Source of the DNA: Haemophilus parahaemolyticus
GTDB lineage: Bacteria; Pseudomonadota; Gammaproteobacteria; Enterobacterales; Pasteurellaceae
Direction: 5' to 3'
Length of the DNA stretch: 51,326 nucleotides
Assembly: GCF_002015035.1 (NCBI RefSeq)
Contig: NZ_MUXY01000011.1
Coordinates: 89,384 to 140,709 of the forward strand
Positions 1 to 8,193 of the stretch are shown here, piece by piece. The position numbers and the translations under genes are program-made. Within the stretch, counting starts at the first letter, position 1, and each line of letters opens with the position of its first letter. The notes under the pieces are model-generated. The model saw nothing but the letters and a program-made list of their open reading frames with translations. It was not told the DNA's origin and did not search any database.

Positions 1-1009
1 CTTCCAATGCGGTTTTATCTGCTTTAGATTCTAATGCTGCTTTATTTGCTTCAATTCTCTCACCATGATTATCTAAACGAGCATTTTGAAGTACTTGTTT
101 ATTACGAGTATCTGTAATACGTGATGCATTTTTGTCGATGTCTGTGCGGTTTGCTTCAAGTGCTGGTAAGATATTATCTCTAATACCTTTTGATAACTCT
201 TTAATATCAGAGGTATTAATTTTAACGTCTTGCTCTAAACCTTCCACGTAATCTTGATCTGCTTTAGACTCTATATTAGTTTTGTTTAACGCAATATTTT
301 GAGCAAGTAAGTTAACAGCTGCTGCTGCCCCATCTGCTCTATTTTTCAATGTATCAACATCTGCTTTATTTGCATCAATTCTACTATTGTGATTATCTAA
401 ACGAGCATTTTGAAGTACTTGTTTATTGCGAGTATCTGCAATACGTGATGCATTTTTGTCAATGTCTTTACGATTTTCTGCTACAGCATCTTGGGTTCCC
501 GCTAAATCTTCATCTAAGCCACTTACTGCATTACCTAGATTTGTTACAGCTTCATCAGTTGCTTTCGCTAATTCACCAATCGCTGCTTTATTTGCATCAA
601 TTCTCTCACCATGATTATCTAAACGAGCATTTTGAAGTACTTGTTTATTACGAGTATCTGTAATACGTGATGCATTTTTGTCAATGTCTGTGCGGTTTGC
701 TGCAATTGCTGGTAATAGAGCCTCATCAATACCTTTAGCTAGATTTTTAATATCAGAGGTATTAATTTTAACGTCTTGCTCTAAACCTTCCACGTAATCT
801 TGATCTGCTTTAGACTCTATATTAGTTTTGTTTAACGCAATATTTTGAGCAAGCAAGTTAACAGCAGTAGCTGCCCCATCAGCTCTATTCTTCAATGTAT
901 CAACATCTGCTTTATTTGCATCAATGCCAGCTTTATGCTCATCTAGAGTCTCATTAACGGCTAATAATTGATCGTTAAAATTTTCATTAATAGTATTTTG
1001 AGCATTATT
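1..1009 (-). pseudogene. Trimeric autotransporter adhesin, downstream (frameshifted) part, runs off the left edge
   Basis: The minus strand is open from about position 1009 to the window edge in the frame whose codons cover 1001-1003, 998-1000 and so on. It encodes repetitive stalk sequence rich in N, D, A and K, with units such as KADQDYVEGLEQDVK, NRTDIDKNASRI and NKQVLQNARLDNHGERID. This is the coiled-coil stalk style of YadA/UspA/Hia-type trimeric adhesins. It continues the protein begun at 1650 but is offset by one base from that reading frame. No start codon or ribosome site of its own is evident, so it is probably the second half of one broken gene. The membrane-anchor domain expected at the C-terminus would lie outside the window. 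A sequencing error instead of a true frameshift cannot be excluded. Confidence 0.75.
48..900 (-). repeat. 546-bp repeat period in the adhesin stalk
   Basis: Two long blocks recur at a spacing of exactly 546 bp (182 codons). CACCATGATTATCTAAACGA occurs at 61 and again at 607, and AGGTATTAATTTTAACGTCT occurs at 211 and 757. The matching blocks span roughly 48-350 and 594-900. A shorter internal copy of the NKQVLQNARLDNH unit lies near 385-450. Such near-identical blocks are prone to recombination. Confidence 0.85.
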
Positions 1010-1650
1010 TATAACTCTTGTACATTGTCACTTAACGTATTTACCGCTGTAGCGGCTTTTCCCATATCTGATTGTAAAGCTTTTACGTCTTGCTCTAAAC
1101 CTTCTACGTAATCCTGATCTGCTTTATTGCTAACAATGTTTTCGACTTTAGTTAAAGAGTCGTAACCTTGAAGATTTTTAATTTTTTCAATTTCAGCTTT
1201 ATTGGCATCAATGTCTGTACGGTTTGCTTCAATTGCTGGTACTAGACCATCTCTAATACCTGTAGCTAAATTCTTAATATTTGAGGTATTTTTATCGATG
1301 TCTGTACGGTTTGCTTCAATTGCTGGTACTAGACCATCTCTAATACCTGTAGCTAAATTTTTAATATTTGAGGTATTTTTGTCGATGTCTGTACGGTTTG
1401 TCGCAATTGCTGGTAATAGAGCATCATCAATACCTTTAGCTAGCTTAGAAACAGCAGTTTTAACTCCCTGAATATTCTTATCTTGCTCAGCTTTTGAAGC
1501 CTCTGTTTGTATTTTAACTTCTTGTTTAATTGCGTTCTTAAGGTTATTTGTTGCATCAACAAGAGTATCATCTTCTGCCATAGCATAAGTAGAAATAACG
1601 CTTCCCACAAATAAGGCAATCGCAGTACGTTTTAAAAGTTCACATTTCAT
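1009..1650 (-). CDS. Trimeric autotransporter adhesin, N-terminal part (213 aa, ends at a frameshift)
   Basis: The protein starts with a clear signal peptide (MKCELLKRTAIALFVGSV, cleavage after TYAMA). It then carries coiled-coil stalk sequence with a 29-residue unit around NRTDIDKNTSNIKNLATGI present two to three times. The end contains KADQDYVEGLEQDVKALQSD, a motif type shared with Moraxella UspA and Haemophilus Hia stalks. In this family the passenger is exported through the Sec system and anchored as a trimeric outer-membrane barrel, where it mediates adhesion. The ORF stops at TAA (1009-1011), but an adjacent frame continues the same repetitive protein to the window edge, so this is the first piece of a longer gene. 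It is preceded by a perfect CRP-type palindrome at 1741-1764. A full-length adhesin may be made only if the frame is restored. Confidence 0.8.
   Translation of the reverse strand: MKCELLKRTAIALFVGSVISTYAMAEDDTLVDATNNLKNAIKQEVKIQTEASKAEQDKNIQGVKTAVSKLAKGIDDALLPAIATNRTDIDKNTSNIKNLATGIRDGLVPAIEANRTDIDKNTSNIKNLATGIRDGLVPAIEANRTDIDANKAEIEKIKNLQGYDSLTKVENIVSNKADQDYVEGLEQDVKALQSDMGKAATAVNTLSDNVQEL
1211..1471 (-). repeat. 87-bp tandem repeat (29 aa) in the adhesin stalk
   Basis: The start of the unit (ATGTCTGTACGG on the plus strand) recurs at 1211, 1298 and 1385, a period of exactly 87 bp. The first two units are almost identical. The third has diverged (DALLPAIATNRTD instead of DGLVPAIEANRTD). The period is a multiple of three, so changes in copy number would keep the frame and alter stalk length. 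Confidence 0.9.
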
Positions 1651-1740
1651 AATATAGTCCCATGTATGTTAGTGTGATAAAAAATCTTGGTAATTTGATT
1701 ATCTAGATTATGAACCTCGAGATGATAGAATTCAACCATG

Positions 1741-1764
1741 AAATTGTGATCTAGATCACAATTT
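1741..1764 (-). promoter_or_regulatory. CRP-type operator upstream of the adhesin gene
   Basis: The stretch is a perfect 24-bp palindrome with core TGTGATCTAGATCACA, matching the CRP consensus TGTGA-N6-TCACA. Its centre (1752.5) lies about 102 bp upstream of the adhesin start. A GATAAT hexamer at 1703-1698 (minus strand) would give a start near 1691, placing CRP at about -61.5, the usual class I position. The -10 assignment is inference. Confidence 0.75.
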
Positions 1765-1834
1765 ACGTAAAAAGATGCTAGAGCATATTAATCTTTTTTT
1801 AAATGGCGAAAGCCTAATAAGAAAGGTAAAGAGA

Positions 1835-1924
1835 CCAGTATTATGTAGTTGCACAAGATGATTTTTGCCTAAACCCAGCCTCTACAAGAAGCTCAAATCA
1901 ATTGTGCAACTGCTACATCACACC
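1835..1924. repeat. Inverted-repeat pair related to the sequence at 3041-3071
   Basis: The arm at 1835-1864 (TATTATGTAGTTGCACAAGA) is an imperfect inverse copy of the arm at 1895-1924 (TTGTGCAACTGCTACATCAC). Both resemble TTTGTGCAACTGCTACATAA at 3046-3065. The three copies bracket the start of the 118-aa ORF and the end of the accessory segment. They could be element ends or duplicated terminator DNA. Confidence 0.55.
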
Positions 1925-2221
1925 GCAGAAGAAGCCTTGAGTAATGCCAATGAGTACAATACGGAACTCTATACTTACCGCACTTATAAACGACGTTTTA
2001 ACGGCAAGCTTCGCCAATTATTGTTGATGGAATTGCACCGCTATTTTACAGTGAATGAACGGATTAAACGCATGCTAGTCAAATGTGGGCAAGAGCCGAT
2101 TATTCATCAGCAACATACTGTTTCAATGCGTGCAGCACTCAAATATTGGTTTGATAAGGGTGTTGTTGAGCGTTTGGAGATCAATGTGGTGGACGTGAAA
2201 TGGAAATTTAAAGATAATTAA
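1865..2221 (+). CDS. Hypothetical protein, possibly truncated (118 aa)
   Basis: This ORF can only begin at TTG 1865, because an in-frame TGA lies at 1859-1861, and there is no convincing ribosome site before the TTG. The predicted protein is basic and helical, with YRTYKRRFNGKLRQLLLMEL in the middle and RAALKYWFDKGVVERLE near the end, which could be a helix-turn-helix or winged-helix fragment. I do not recognise the family. The start lies inside an inverted repeat (1844-1918), and codons at 1895-1924 overlap a sequence repeated at 3041, so the 5' end looks rearranged. It may be the remnant of a longer gene. It sits directly upstream of the VbhA/Fic pair, on the same strand. Confidence 0.4.
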   Translation: MPKPSLYKKLKSIVQLLHHTAEEALSNANEYNTELYTYRTYKRRFNGKLRQLLLMELHRYFTVNERIKRMLVKCGQEPIIHQQHTVSMRAALKYWFDKGVVERLEINVVDVKWKFKDN

Positions 2222-2252
2222 CTAATTTTATTCATTCTTAGAGGAAAATATT

Positions 2253-2432
2253 ATGCTTGCAGCACTTTTAGAAAAACAAAAACGACAAGAAGCAGCTAAT
2301 TTTGCGATCAACAATAATGCTATAGAAGGGCTTTTTGTGAGTGATGAAGCAAAAGACTTATTAAATCGCTGGGTAAACGGTGAAATTACGCTAGAAGAAG
2401 CGGAGAATAAAATGTATGCGTTATGGCAGTAA
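2253..2432 (+). CDS. VbhA-like antitoxin of a Fic toxin module (59 aa)
   Basis: A 59-residue protein starts at ATG 2253, behind the ribosome site GAGGAAA. Residues 18-26 (AINNNAIEG) resemble the class I Fic inhibitory motif (S/T)xxxE(G/N), with Asn where Ser/Thr is usual. They are followed by VSDEAKDLLNRWVNGEITLEE, typical of the VbhA antitoxin family. In this family the antitoxin helix blocks ATP binding in the partner Fic enzyme. The gene overlaps the start of the fic-like ORF by 17 bases, as expected for a coupled toxin-antitoxin pair. The family call rests on motif and context. Confidence 0.75.
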   Translation: MLAALLEKQKRQEAANFAINNNAIEGLFVSDEAKDLLNRWVNGEITLEEAENKMYALWQ

Positions 2433-2868
2433 TGATTTTCATATTAACGAAAATGGTATTCTGAAAAACAAATTAGCTGCAAAAACCAATGAAGAATTGG
2501 AAAATCGGGAAAGAGATATTACTACTTTCCGTATTGCTCAATTAAAAGATTCGCCAATTAACGGTAATTTTGACCTAAAACATTTACAAGATATTCATCA
2601 CTTTATTTTTTCACCTGTTTATGATTGGGCTGGTGAAATTCGTGATGGTTCACTGGCTAAAGGTGGCACAGTTTTTACTTATCCAGAACGAATTGCACCT
2701 GAACTTAATAAATTATTTAGCCAATTAAAATCAGAAAGTTACTTACAAGGATTAAATCAAGAAGAAATAACGCAACGCCTTGCTTATTATCTTGGCGAAT
2801 TAAATGTTAATTATCCATTTAGAAACCTCTTTGTACATGCTCTAATACCACTTGATATTCAGAGATAA
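2416..2868 (+). pseudogene. Fic-domain toxin, truncated inside the catalytic motif
   Basis: The first 130 or so residues match the N-terminal and central Fic fold of VbhT-type AMP-transferases: MRYGSNDF, NGNFDLKHLQDIHHFIF, YDWAGEIRDGSLAKGG, and the helix leading into the active site. The catalytic motif HPFxxGNGRxxR should follow, but the protein reads NYPFR and then changes to NLFVHALIPLDIQR and stops. The catalytic His is Tyr and the whole GNGR half is lost. The break is near 2824, where the opposite strand begins a different short ORF, so a deletion or rearrangement joined unrelated DNA here. AMPylation activity is not expected. The antitoxin gene just upstream is intact. Confidence 0.8.
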
Positions 2869-2980
2869 TCTTATTCCTTTCATTTAGTGCATTTTTAAGC
2901 TGTTTAATAATATCGCTAGCTTCTGCTTCAATCGAAGTAATCGCCTTTTTAAGCTCTTCTTCTAAGATCGACTTTGCCAT
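2819..2980 (-). CDS. Small hypothetical protein or truncated 5' gene fragment (53 aa)
   Basis: The minus strand encodes MAKSILEEELKKAITSIEAE and then a charged, probably coiled-coil sequence ending in VLEHVQRGF. An AAGGTAAG-like ribosome site stands 8-10 bases before the ATG. The last codons overlap the broken end of the fic-like gene, so this may be the 5' stump of a longer gene fused to fic DNA near 2824. I do not recognise it. Confidence 0.35.
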   Translation of the reverse strand: MAKSILEEELKKAITSIEAEASDIIKQLKNALNERNKIISEYQVVLEHVQRGF

Positions 2981-3020
2981 GAGTTATTCTTACCTTATAA
3001 TTGATAAAAGATAAGAAAAA

Positions 3021-3062
3021 TGTAGCAGAAACAAGAGATTAAATCTTTGTGCAACTGCTACA
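3021..3062 (-). terminator. Intrinsic terminator of adhE
   Basis: Read on the minus strand downstream of adhE, TGTAGCAG and ACAAAGATT pair with AATCTCTTGT and CTGCTACA to form a long, slightly bulged hairpin. It is followed directly by TTTTTCTTATCTTTT. Confidence 0.6.
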
Positions 3063-3117
3063 TAATACCAGAAATTTAACCGCTAGGATTCATTCATTAC
3101 AGGTGATGAGCTTTTAA

Positions 3118-5733
3118 TTATTCACCATAATACGCTTTACGCATTAACTCTTCCATATCTTCAATCATTGCTAAGCGTGGATTTGCTGGGGTACATTGGT
3201 CTTCAAATGCATTTAACGCCAATTCACGAAGTGAGCCAATGAATTCTTTTTCATCTACACCTTGATCGCGTAAAGACATTTTCACGCCACAGCGAACGGC
3301 TAAGTCGTGCACCGCTTTTGCATAAGATTCCACTGCTTCTTCTGGAGTTGAAGCGGGTAAGCCAAGCATACGTGCAATATCTTGGAAGCGAATATCTGCT
3401 ACATAGTTGGTATATTTCGGCCAAGTTGCCACTTTGGTTGGGCGTGTGCCGTTGTAGCGGATTACGTGCGGCAGTAAAATCGCATTGGTACGACCGTGAA
3501 TGGTGTGGAATTTACCACCAATTTTGTGTGCCATTGAGTGACAAATACCCAAGAATGCATTTGCAAATGCCATACCTGCCATTGTTGAAGCGTTGTGCAT
3601 TTTTTCACGTGCGGTTTCGTCAAACTCTTTCACCGATTTTTCTAGGTTTTCGAAAACTAATTTAATCGCTTGTAAGGCTAAGCCATCGGTATAGTCATTC
3701 GCAAGGATTGAGGTGTAAGCCTCTGTTGCGTGAGTTAATACGTCTAAACCTGTATCAGCCGCAACATGTGAAGGCACAGACATCACTAACGCTGGGTCAA
3801 CAATCGCGATTGTTGGGGTTAATGAGTAGTCCGCTAATGGATATTTAATGTCGCCATCAGTAATTACCGCAAATGGAGTCACTTCAGAACCTGTGCCTGA
3901 TGTGGTTGGAATGCCCACGAATTTCGCTTTGCGACCTAATTGTGGGAATTTGAACGCACGTTTGCGAATATCCATAAATTTTTGCACTAAATCGCGGAAG
4001 TCTACTTCTGGTTGTTCATAGAATAACCACATAATTTTCGCTGCGTCCATTGGGGAACCACCACCTAATGCGATGATGGTATCAGGTTGGAAGCTACGCA
4101 TTAATTCAGTACCGCGTTGTACAGTTTGCAAGCTTGGGTTTGGTTCTACATCAGTGAAAAGTTGGATCATCACTTTGTTACGGCGTAGGCGTAATTGTTC
4201 GGTAATACGATCCACAAAGCCTAAATCTACCATTGAACGGTCGGTTACGATCATCACTTTGTGAACGTCGTTCATGGATTTGAGGTATTGAATTGAGTCA
4301 CGCTCAAAGTAGATTTTTGATGGCACTTTAAACCATTGCATATTATTTCTCCGTCTGCCTACACGTTTGATGTTAATTAAGTTCACTGCACTCACGTTGT
4401 TACCCACAGAGTTTTTACCGTATGAGCCACAACCAAGTGTTAATGAAGGCAAGAAGGAGTTATACACATCACCGATACCACCAAATGTTGATGGTGAGTT
4501 CCAAATTACACGAATTGCTTTAACGCGTTCGCCGAAAATTTTTGCTAATTCCGCATTTTGCGTGTGAATTGCCGCAGAGTGACCTAAACCGTGGAAGTTC
4601 ACCATCGCTTCTGCTAATTCCAAGCCTTGTTCTACGCTGTTAGATTTTAATAACGCAAGCACTGGAGAAAGTTTTTCACGAGTAAGCGGTTCGCCTTCTC
4701 CTACGAAAGCACATTCTGCTAAAAGAATGTTGGTTTTTGGTGGAACGGTAAAGCCTGCTTGTTCTGCGATCCACGCTGCAGGTTTACCTACCACAGCCGC
4801 ATTTAATTTCGCACCTGCACAGTTTTCATCATGGGCTTTATCCACACCGAAAATGAATTTTTCAAGCAAGGCTTTCTCTTTTTTATTCACCAAATACACG
4901 CCGTAAGATTGCATCTCTTTGATGAAATCTGCATAGATTTCTTTATCGACAATTGCAGCCTGTTCAGAAGCACAAATCATCCCGTTGTCGAATGATTTTG
5001 ACATCACAATGTCGTAAACCGCTTGTTTAAGTTTTGCGGTTTTTTCAACATAAGCTGGCACGTTACCTGCCCCTACGCCTAATGCTGGTTTGCCGCAAGA
5101 GTAAGCCGCTTCTACCATTGCATTACCGCCAGTTGCAAGAATCGTTGCAATGCCAGGGTGTTTCATTAACGCAGAAGTGCCTTCCATAGATGGAACGGTA
5201 ATCCATTGCACGCAGTTTTCTGGTGCACCCGCAGCGATAGCCGCATCACGTACAACTTGTGCCGCATGAGCTGAAGATTGTTGAGCAGATGGGTGGAAAG
5301 CAAAAACGATTGGGTTACGTGTTTTAAGGGCGATTAACGCTTTGAAGATAGTGGTTGAAGTTGGATTAGTGGTTGGTGTGATACCGCAGATAACGCCGAC
5401 TGGGTCAGCAATTTCAGTGATACCTGTTACATCGTCTTCACTGATAATGCCCGCTGTTTTTAAGTGACGCATATTGTTCACGACATATTCACAGGCAAAC
5501 AAGTTTTTAGTGGCTTTATCTTCGAATACGCCGCGCCCCGTCTCTTCATATGCGTGCATTGCCAACACACCGTGTTTATCTAATGCCGCTACAGACGCTT
5601 TTGCGACAATGTAATCGACTTGCTCTTGGTTTAAATGACGGAACTCATCAAGGGCTTTCAAGCCTTTTTCTACAAGTACATTCACTTCCGCTTGAGCATC
5701 ATAAGGTTGAGCAGTTTGAGTTGCTTTAGCCAT
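3118..5733 (-). CDS. adhE: Bifunctional acetaldehyde-CoA/alcohol dehydrogenase
   Basis: AdhE converts acetyl-CoA to acetaldehyde and then to ethanol, regenerating two NAD+ during anaerobic growth. It acts in the cytoplasm as helical filaments (spirosomes). The 871-residue length is normal for the family. Residues 1-440 are the CoA-acylating aldehyde dehydrogenase domain, with the catalytic Cys near residue 250 in NGMICASEQ. Residues from about 455 are the iron-dependent alcohol dehydrogenase, with the NAD motif ALGGGSPMDAAK and the metal-site motif CHSMAHKIGGKFHTIHG. The start ATG fits the family N-terminus. It is a single gene with its own promoter region, which carries an FNR-like box at 5842-5855, and a terminator at 3021-3062. 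Confidence 0.97.
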   Translation of the reverse strand: MAKATQTAQPYDAQAEVNVLVEKGLKALDEFRHLNQEQVDYIVAKASVAALDKHGVLAMHAYEETGRGVFEDKATKNLFACEYVVNNMRHLKTAGIISEDDVTGITEIADPVGVICGITPTTNPTSTTIFKALIALKTRNPIVFAFHPSAQQSSAHAAQVVRDAAIAAGAPENCVQWITVPSMEGTSALMKHPGIATILATGGNAMVEAAYSCGKPALGVGAGNVPAYVEKTAKLKQAVYDIVMSKSFDNGMICASEQAAIVDKEIYADFIKEMQSYGVYLVNKKEKALLEKFIFGVDKAHDENCAGAKLNAAVVGKPAAWIAEQAGFTVPPKTNILLAECAFVGEGEPLTREKLSPVLALLKSNSVEQGLELAEAMVNFHGLGHSAAIHTQNAELAKIFGERVKAIRVIWNSPSTFGGIGDVYNSFLPSLTLGCGSYGKNSVGNNVSAVNLINIKRVGRRRNNMQWFKVPSKIYFERDSIQYLKSMNDVHKVMIVTDRSMVDLGFVDRITEQLRLRRNKVMIQLFTDVEPNPSLQTVQRGTELMRSFQPDTIIALGGGSPMDAAKIMWLFYEQPEVDFRDLVQKFMDIRKRAFKFPQLGRKAKFVGIPTTSGTGSEVTPFAVITDGDIKYPLADYSLTPTIAIVDPALVMSVPSHVAADTGLDVLTHATEAYTSILANDYTDGLALQAIKLVFENLEKSVKEFDETAREKMHNASTMAGMAFANAFLGICHSMAHKIGGKFHTIHGRTNAILLPHVIRYNGTRPTKVATWPKYTNYVADIRFQDIARMLGLPASTPEEAVESYAKAVHDLAVRCGVKMSLRDQGVDEKEFIGSLRELALNAFEDQCTPANPRLAMIEDMEELMRKAYYGE

Positions 5734-5841
5734 AGTTTGGTTTCCTCTAAAAATTAAAAATCTAAAATTCTTTAACTGTTGAAATTATTATTCAACTGCA
5801 AACGATTTGCACCAAAATTTACTTACTCATAAGAGGTATTC

Positions 5842-5855
5842 TTGATCTAAGTCAA
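5842..5855 (-). promoter_or_regulatory. FNR-like box upstream of adhE
   Basis: TTGATCTAAGTCAA matches the FNR consensus TTGAT-N4-ATCAA with one mismatch. It lies about 115 bp upstream of the adhE start in a region with no gene (5734-6091). Anaerobic induction would suit AdhE. The rest of this 358-base gap contains AT-rich promoter DNA for adhE and metG, and I see no further gene in it. Confidence 0.5.
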
Positions 5856-6091
5856 TAGGAGGTCAAACAGTAAAATTTGAGTAACTCAATATTTACAAAT
5901 GATTAACTTTTTATCAAAAATAGTTTATTAATTTATCGGTTTGTTGATGTTTTCGCATAACCAAATTTTAGTAAAGAAAATGTAAAAAAAGACCGCTTGT
6001 TTCCCTTATTTCCTTTGATTTAACCTAGAAAAAATAGCCCTTTTGAGCTAAAATCCTTCAGATTTTTACTTAAATAAGAAAGAGAATAACA

Positions 6092-8149
6092 ATGTCAAAC
6101 CAAAAACGAAAAATGTTGGTCACTTGTGCCCTGCCTTATGCAAATGGGGCGATTCACTTAGGTCATATGCTTGAGCATATTCAAGCGGATATTTGGGTGC
6201 GTTTCCAACGTATGCGTGGCAACGAAGTGCATTTTGTTTGTGCAGATGATGCACACGGCACTCCGATTATGCTTAATGCAGCAAAACAGGGGATTACGCC
6301 AGAACAACTCATCGAAAAAGCGAAAACCGATCACGTTGCCGATTTTAAAGGCTTCAATATCAGTTTTGATAACTACCACTCGACTCACAGTGAAGAAAAC
6401 CGTGAAATTACGACTGCAATGTATTTAAAGCTGAAGGAAAATGGTTTTATTAAAAGTCGTGTAATTTCACAGCTTTTCGACCCAGAAAAAGAGATGTTCT
6501 TGCCAGATCGCTTTGTAAAAGGAACTTGCCCAAAATGTAAAGCAGAAGATCAATATGGCGATAACTGTGAAGTTTGTGCCTCTACTTATAGCCCGATGGA
6601 TCTTATCAATCCACGTTCAGCCGTTTCAGGTGCTACGCCTATCGTGAAAGAATCAGAACATTTCTTCTTCGATTTGCCAAGTTTCGAAGGAATGTTAAAA
6701 GAGTGGACACGTTCTGGATCACTACAACCTGAAATTGCCAACAAAATGCAAGAGTGGTTTGAAAGTGGCTTGCAACAATGGGATATCTCACGCGATGCAC
6801 CTTACTTTGGATTCCCAATTCCAGATGCAGAGAACAAATTCTTCTATGTGTGGTTAGATGCACCAATCGGCTATATGGCGTCGTTCAAAAATCTTTGCGA
6901 CCGCACAGGTATTGATTACAACGAATTCTGGAAAAAAGATTCGACAACAGAGCTTTATCATTTTATCGGTAAAGATATTGTTTACTTCCATAGCTTATTT
7001 TGGCCAGCGATGTTAGATGGCTGCGAACAACGTAAACCAACCAATGTGTTTGCTCACGGCTATGTGACGGTGGATGGCGTGAAAATGTCGAAATCTCGCG
7101 GAACCTTTATTCAAGCGAGCACCTATTTAAAACATATCGATCCTGAATGTTTACGTTACTATTATGCGGCGAAATTAAACGAGCGTATTGAAGATTTAGA
7201 CTTAAGCTTGGATGATTTCGTCCAGCGTGTAAACAGCGATATCGTAAACAAATTAGTGAACTTAGCTTCTCGTAATGCAAGTTTTATTGCAAAACGTTTT
7301 GAAGGCAAATTAGCGGATAAACTTGAAGATGAAGCACTTTTCGCTGAATTTGTTGCACAATCAGAGCAAGTTGCAGCACATTTTGAAGCACGTGAATATA
7401 ATAAAGCAGTTCGTTTAATTATGGATTTAGCCGACCGTGCAAATAAATATGTGGACGATAAAGCGCCTTGGGTTATTGCTAAAGAAGAAGGGCGTGAAGC
7501 GGAATTACAAGCGGTTTGTTCAATGGGTATTGAATTATTCCGTGTGTTAATGAGTTATTTAAAACCCGTTTTACCACGGCTTGCAGAACGTGCTGAAGCG
7601 TTCCTACAAACAGAATTACGCTGGGAAACCATTACCCAACCATTATTAGGTAAAACAGTTGCACCATTTAAATCATTGTTCTCTCGTCTTGAGAAAAAAC
7701 AGATTGATGCAGTGATTGAAGAAACGAAACAGCTTTTTGCCGAACAAACCAAAAACGAACCGAAAAAAGGAAAACAAGCGGTGGAAAATCAAGAAAATCT
7801 TGCAATTGAGCCAATTACCCCAGAAATCACCATTGATGATTTTGCAAAATTAGACTTACGCGTAGCGAAAGTGATTAGCTGTGAGGCGGTGCCAGAGTCG
7901 AATAAATTGTTAAAATTCCAATTAGATTTAGGCGATCACCAACGCCAAGTATTCTCTGGAATTAAAGCGGCTTATAATCATCCAGAAGAATTAAATGGTC
8001 GTTTTGTGATTATGGTGGCAAATCTAGCTCCTCGCAAAATGAAATTTGGTGTATCAGAAGGGATGATTTTATCGGCTGGTACAGGTGGTTCGGATCTCTT
8101 CTTACTTTCAGGCGATGAAGGTATTCGTCCTGGTATGCAAGTAAAATAG
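6092..8149 (+). CDS. metG: Methionyl-tRNA synthetase
   Basis: MetG charges tRNA-Met with methionine, for both initiation and elongation. The class I signature is at residues 22-25 (HLGH in [12 protein letters not shown]) and the KMSKS loop is near 332 ([11 protein letters not shown]). The zinc knuckle [17 protein letters not shown] follows at about 146-162. The last 110 residues ([20 protein letters not shown] onward) form the Trbp111-like tRNA-binding and dimerisation domain. The length of 685 aa is normal for the dimeric form. It is monocistronic, with a terminator right after the stop. The start ATG is preceded by AAGAAAGAGAA. Confidence 0.97.
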   Translation: MSNQKRKMLVTCALPYANGAIHLGHMLEHIQADIWVRFQRMRGNEVHFVCADDAHGTPIMLNAAKQGITPEQLIEKAKTDHVADFKGFNISFDNYHSTHSEENREITTAMYLKLKENGFIKSRVISQLFDPEKEMFLPDRFVKGTCPKCKAEDQYGDNCEVCASTYSPMDLINPRSAVSGATPIVKESEHFFFDLPSFEGMLKEWTRSGSLQPEIANKMQEWFESGLQQWDISRDAPYFGFPIPDAENKFFYVWLDAPIGYMASFKNLCDRTGIDYNEFWKKDSTTELYHFIGKDIVYFHSLFWPAMLDGCEQRKPTNVFAHGYVTVDGVKMSKSRGTFIQASTYLKHIDPECLRYYYAAKLNERIEDLDLSLDDFVQRVNSDIVNKLVNLASRNASFIAKRFEGKLADKLEDEALFAEFVAQSEQVAAHFEAREYNKAVRLIMDLADRANKYVDDKAPWVIAKEEGREAELQAVCSMGIELFRVLMSYLKPVLPRLAERAEAFLQTELRWETITQPLLGKTVAPFKSLFSRLEKKQIDAVIEETKQLFAEQTKNEPKKGKQAVENQENLAIEPITPEITIDDFAKLDLRVAKVISCEAVPESNKLLKFQLDLGDHQRQVFSGIKAAYNHPEELNGRFVIMVANLAPRKMKFGVSEGMILSAGTGGSDLFLLSGDEGIRPGMQVK

Positions 8150-8159
8150 GCTTTTGAGA

Positions 8160-8190
8160 GAAAAATGGTTGCGTAAGCAACCATTTTTTA
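8160..8190 (+). terminator. Terminator after metG
   Basis: AAAAATGGTTGC, loop GTAA, GCAACCATTTTTT: a perfect stem with a T-run on both strands, so it can also end the converging minus-strand operon. Confidence 0.9.
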
Positions 8191-8193
8191 TGT

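Noticed and set aside
349..663. Plus-strand open frames across the adhesin region (also 426-614 and 1202-1471)
   Set aside because: They lie opposite the repetitive stalk frame, have improbable composition and no ribosome sites. They exist only because repeats lack stops in several frames.
1..1471. A CRISPR array, suggested by the regular repeats
   Set aside because: Units are long, contiguous, coding and in frame, with no spacers.
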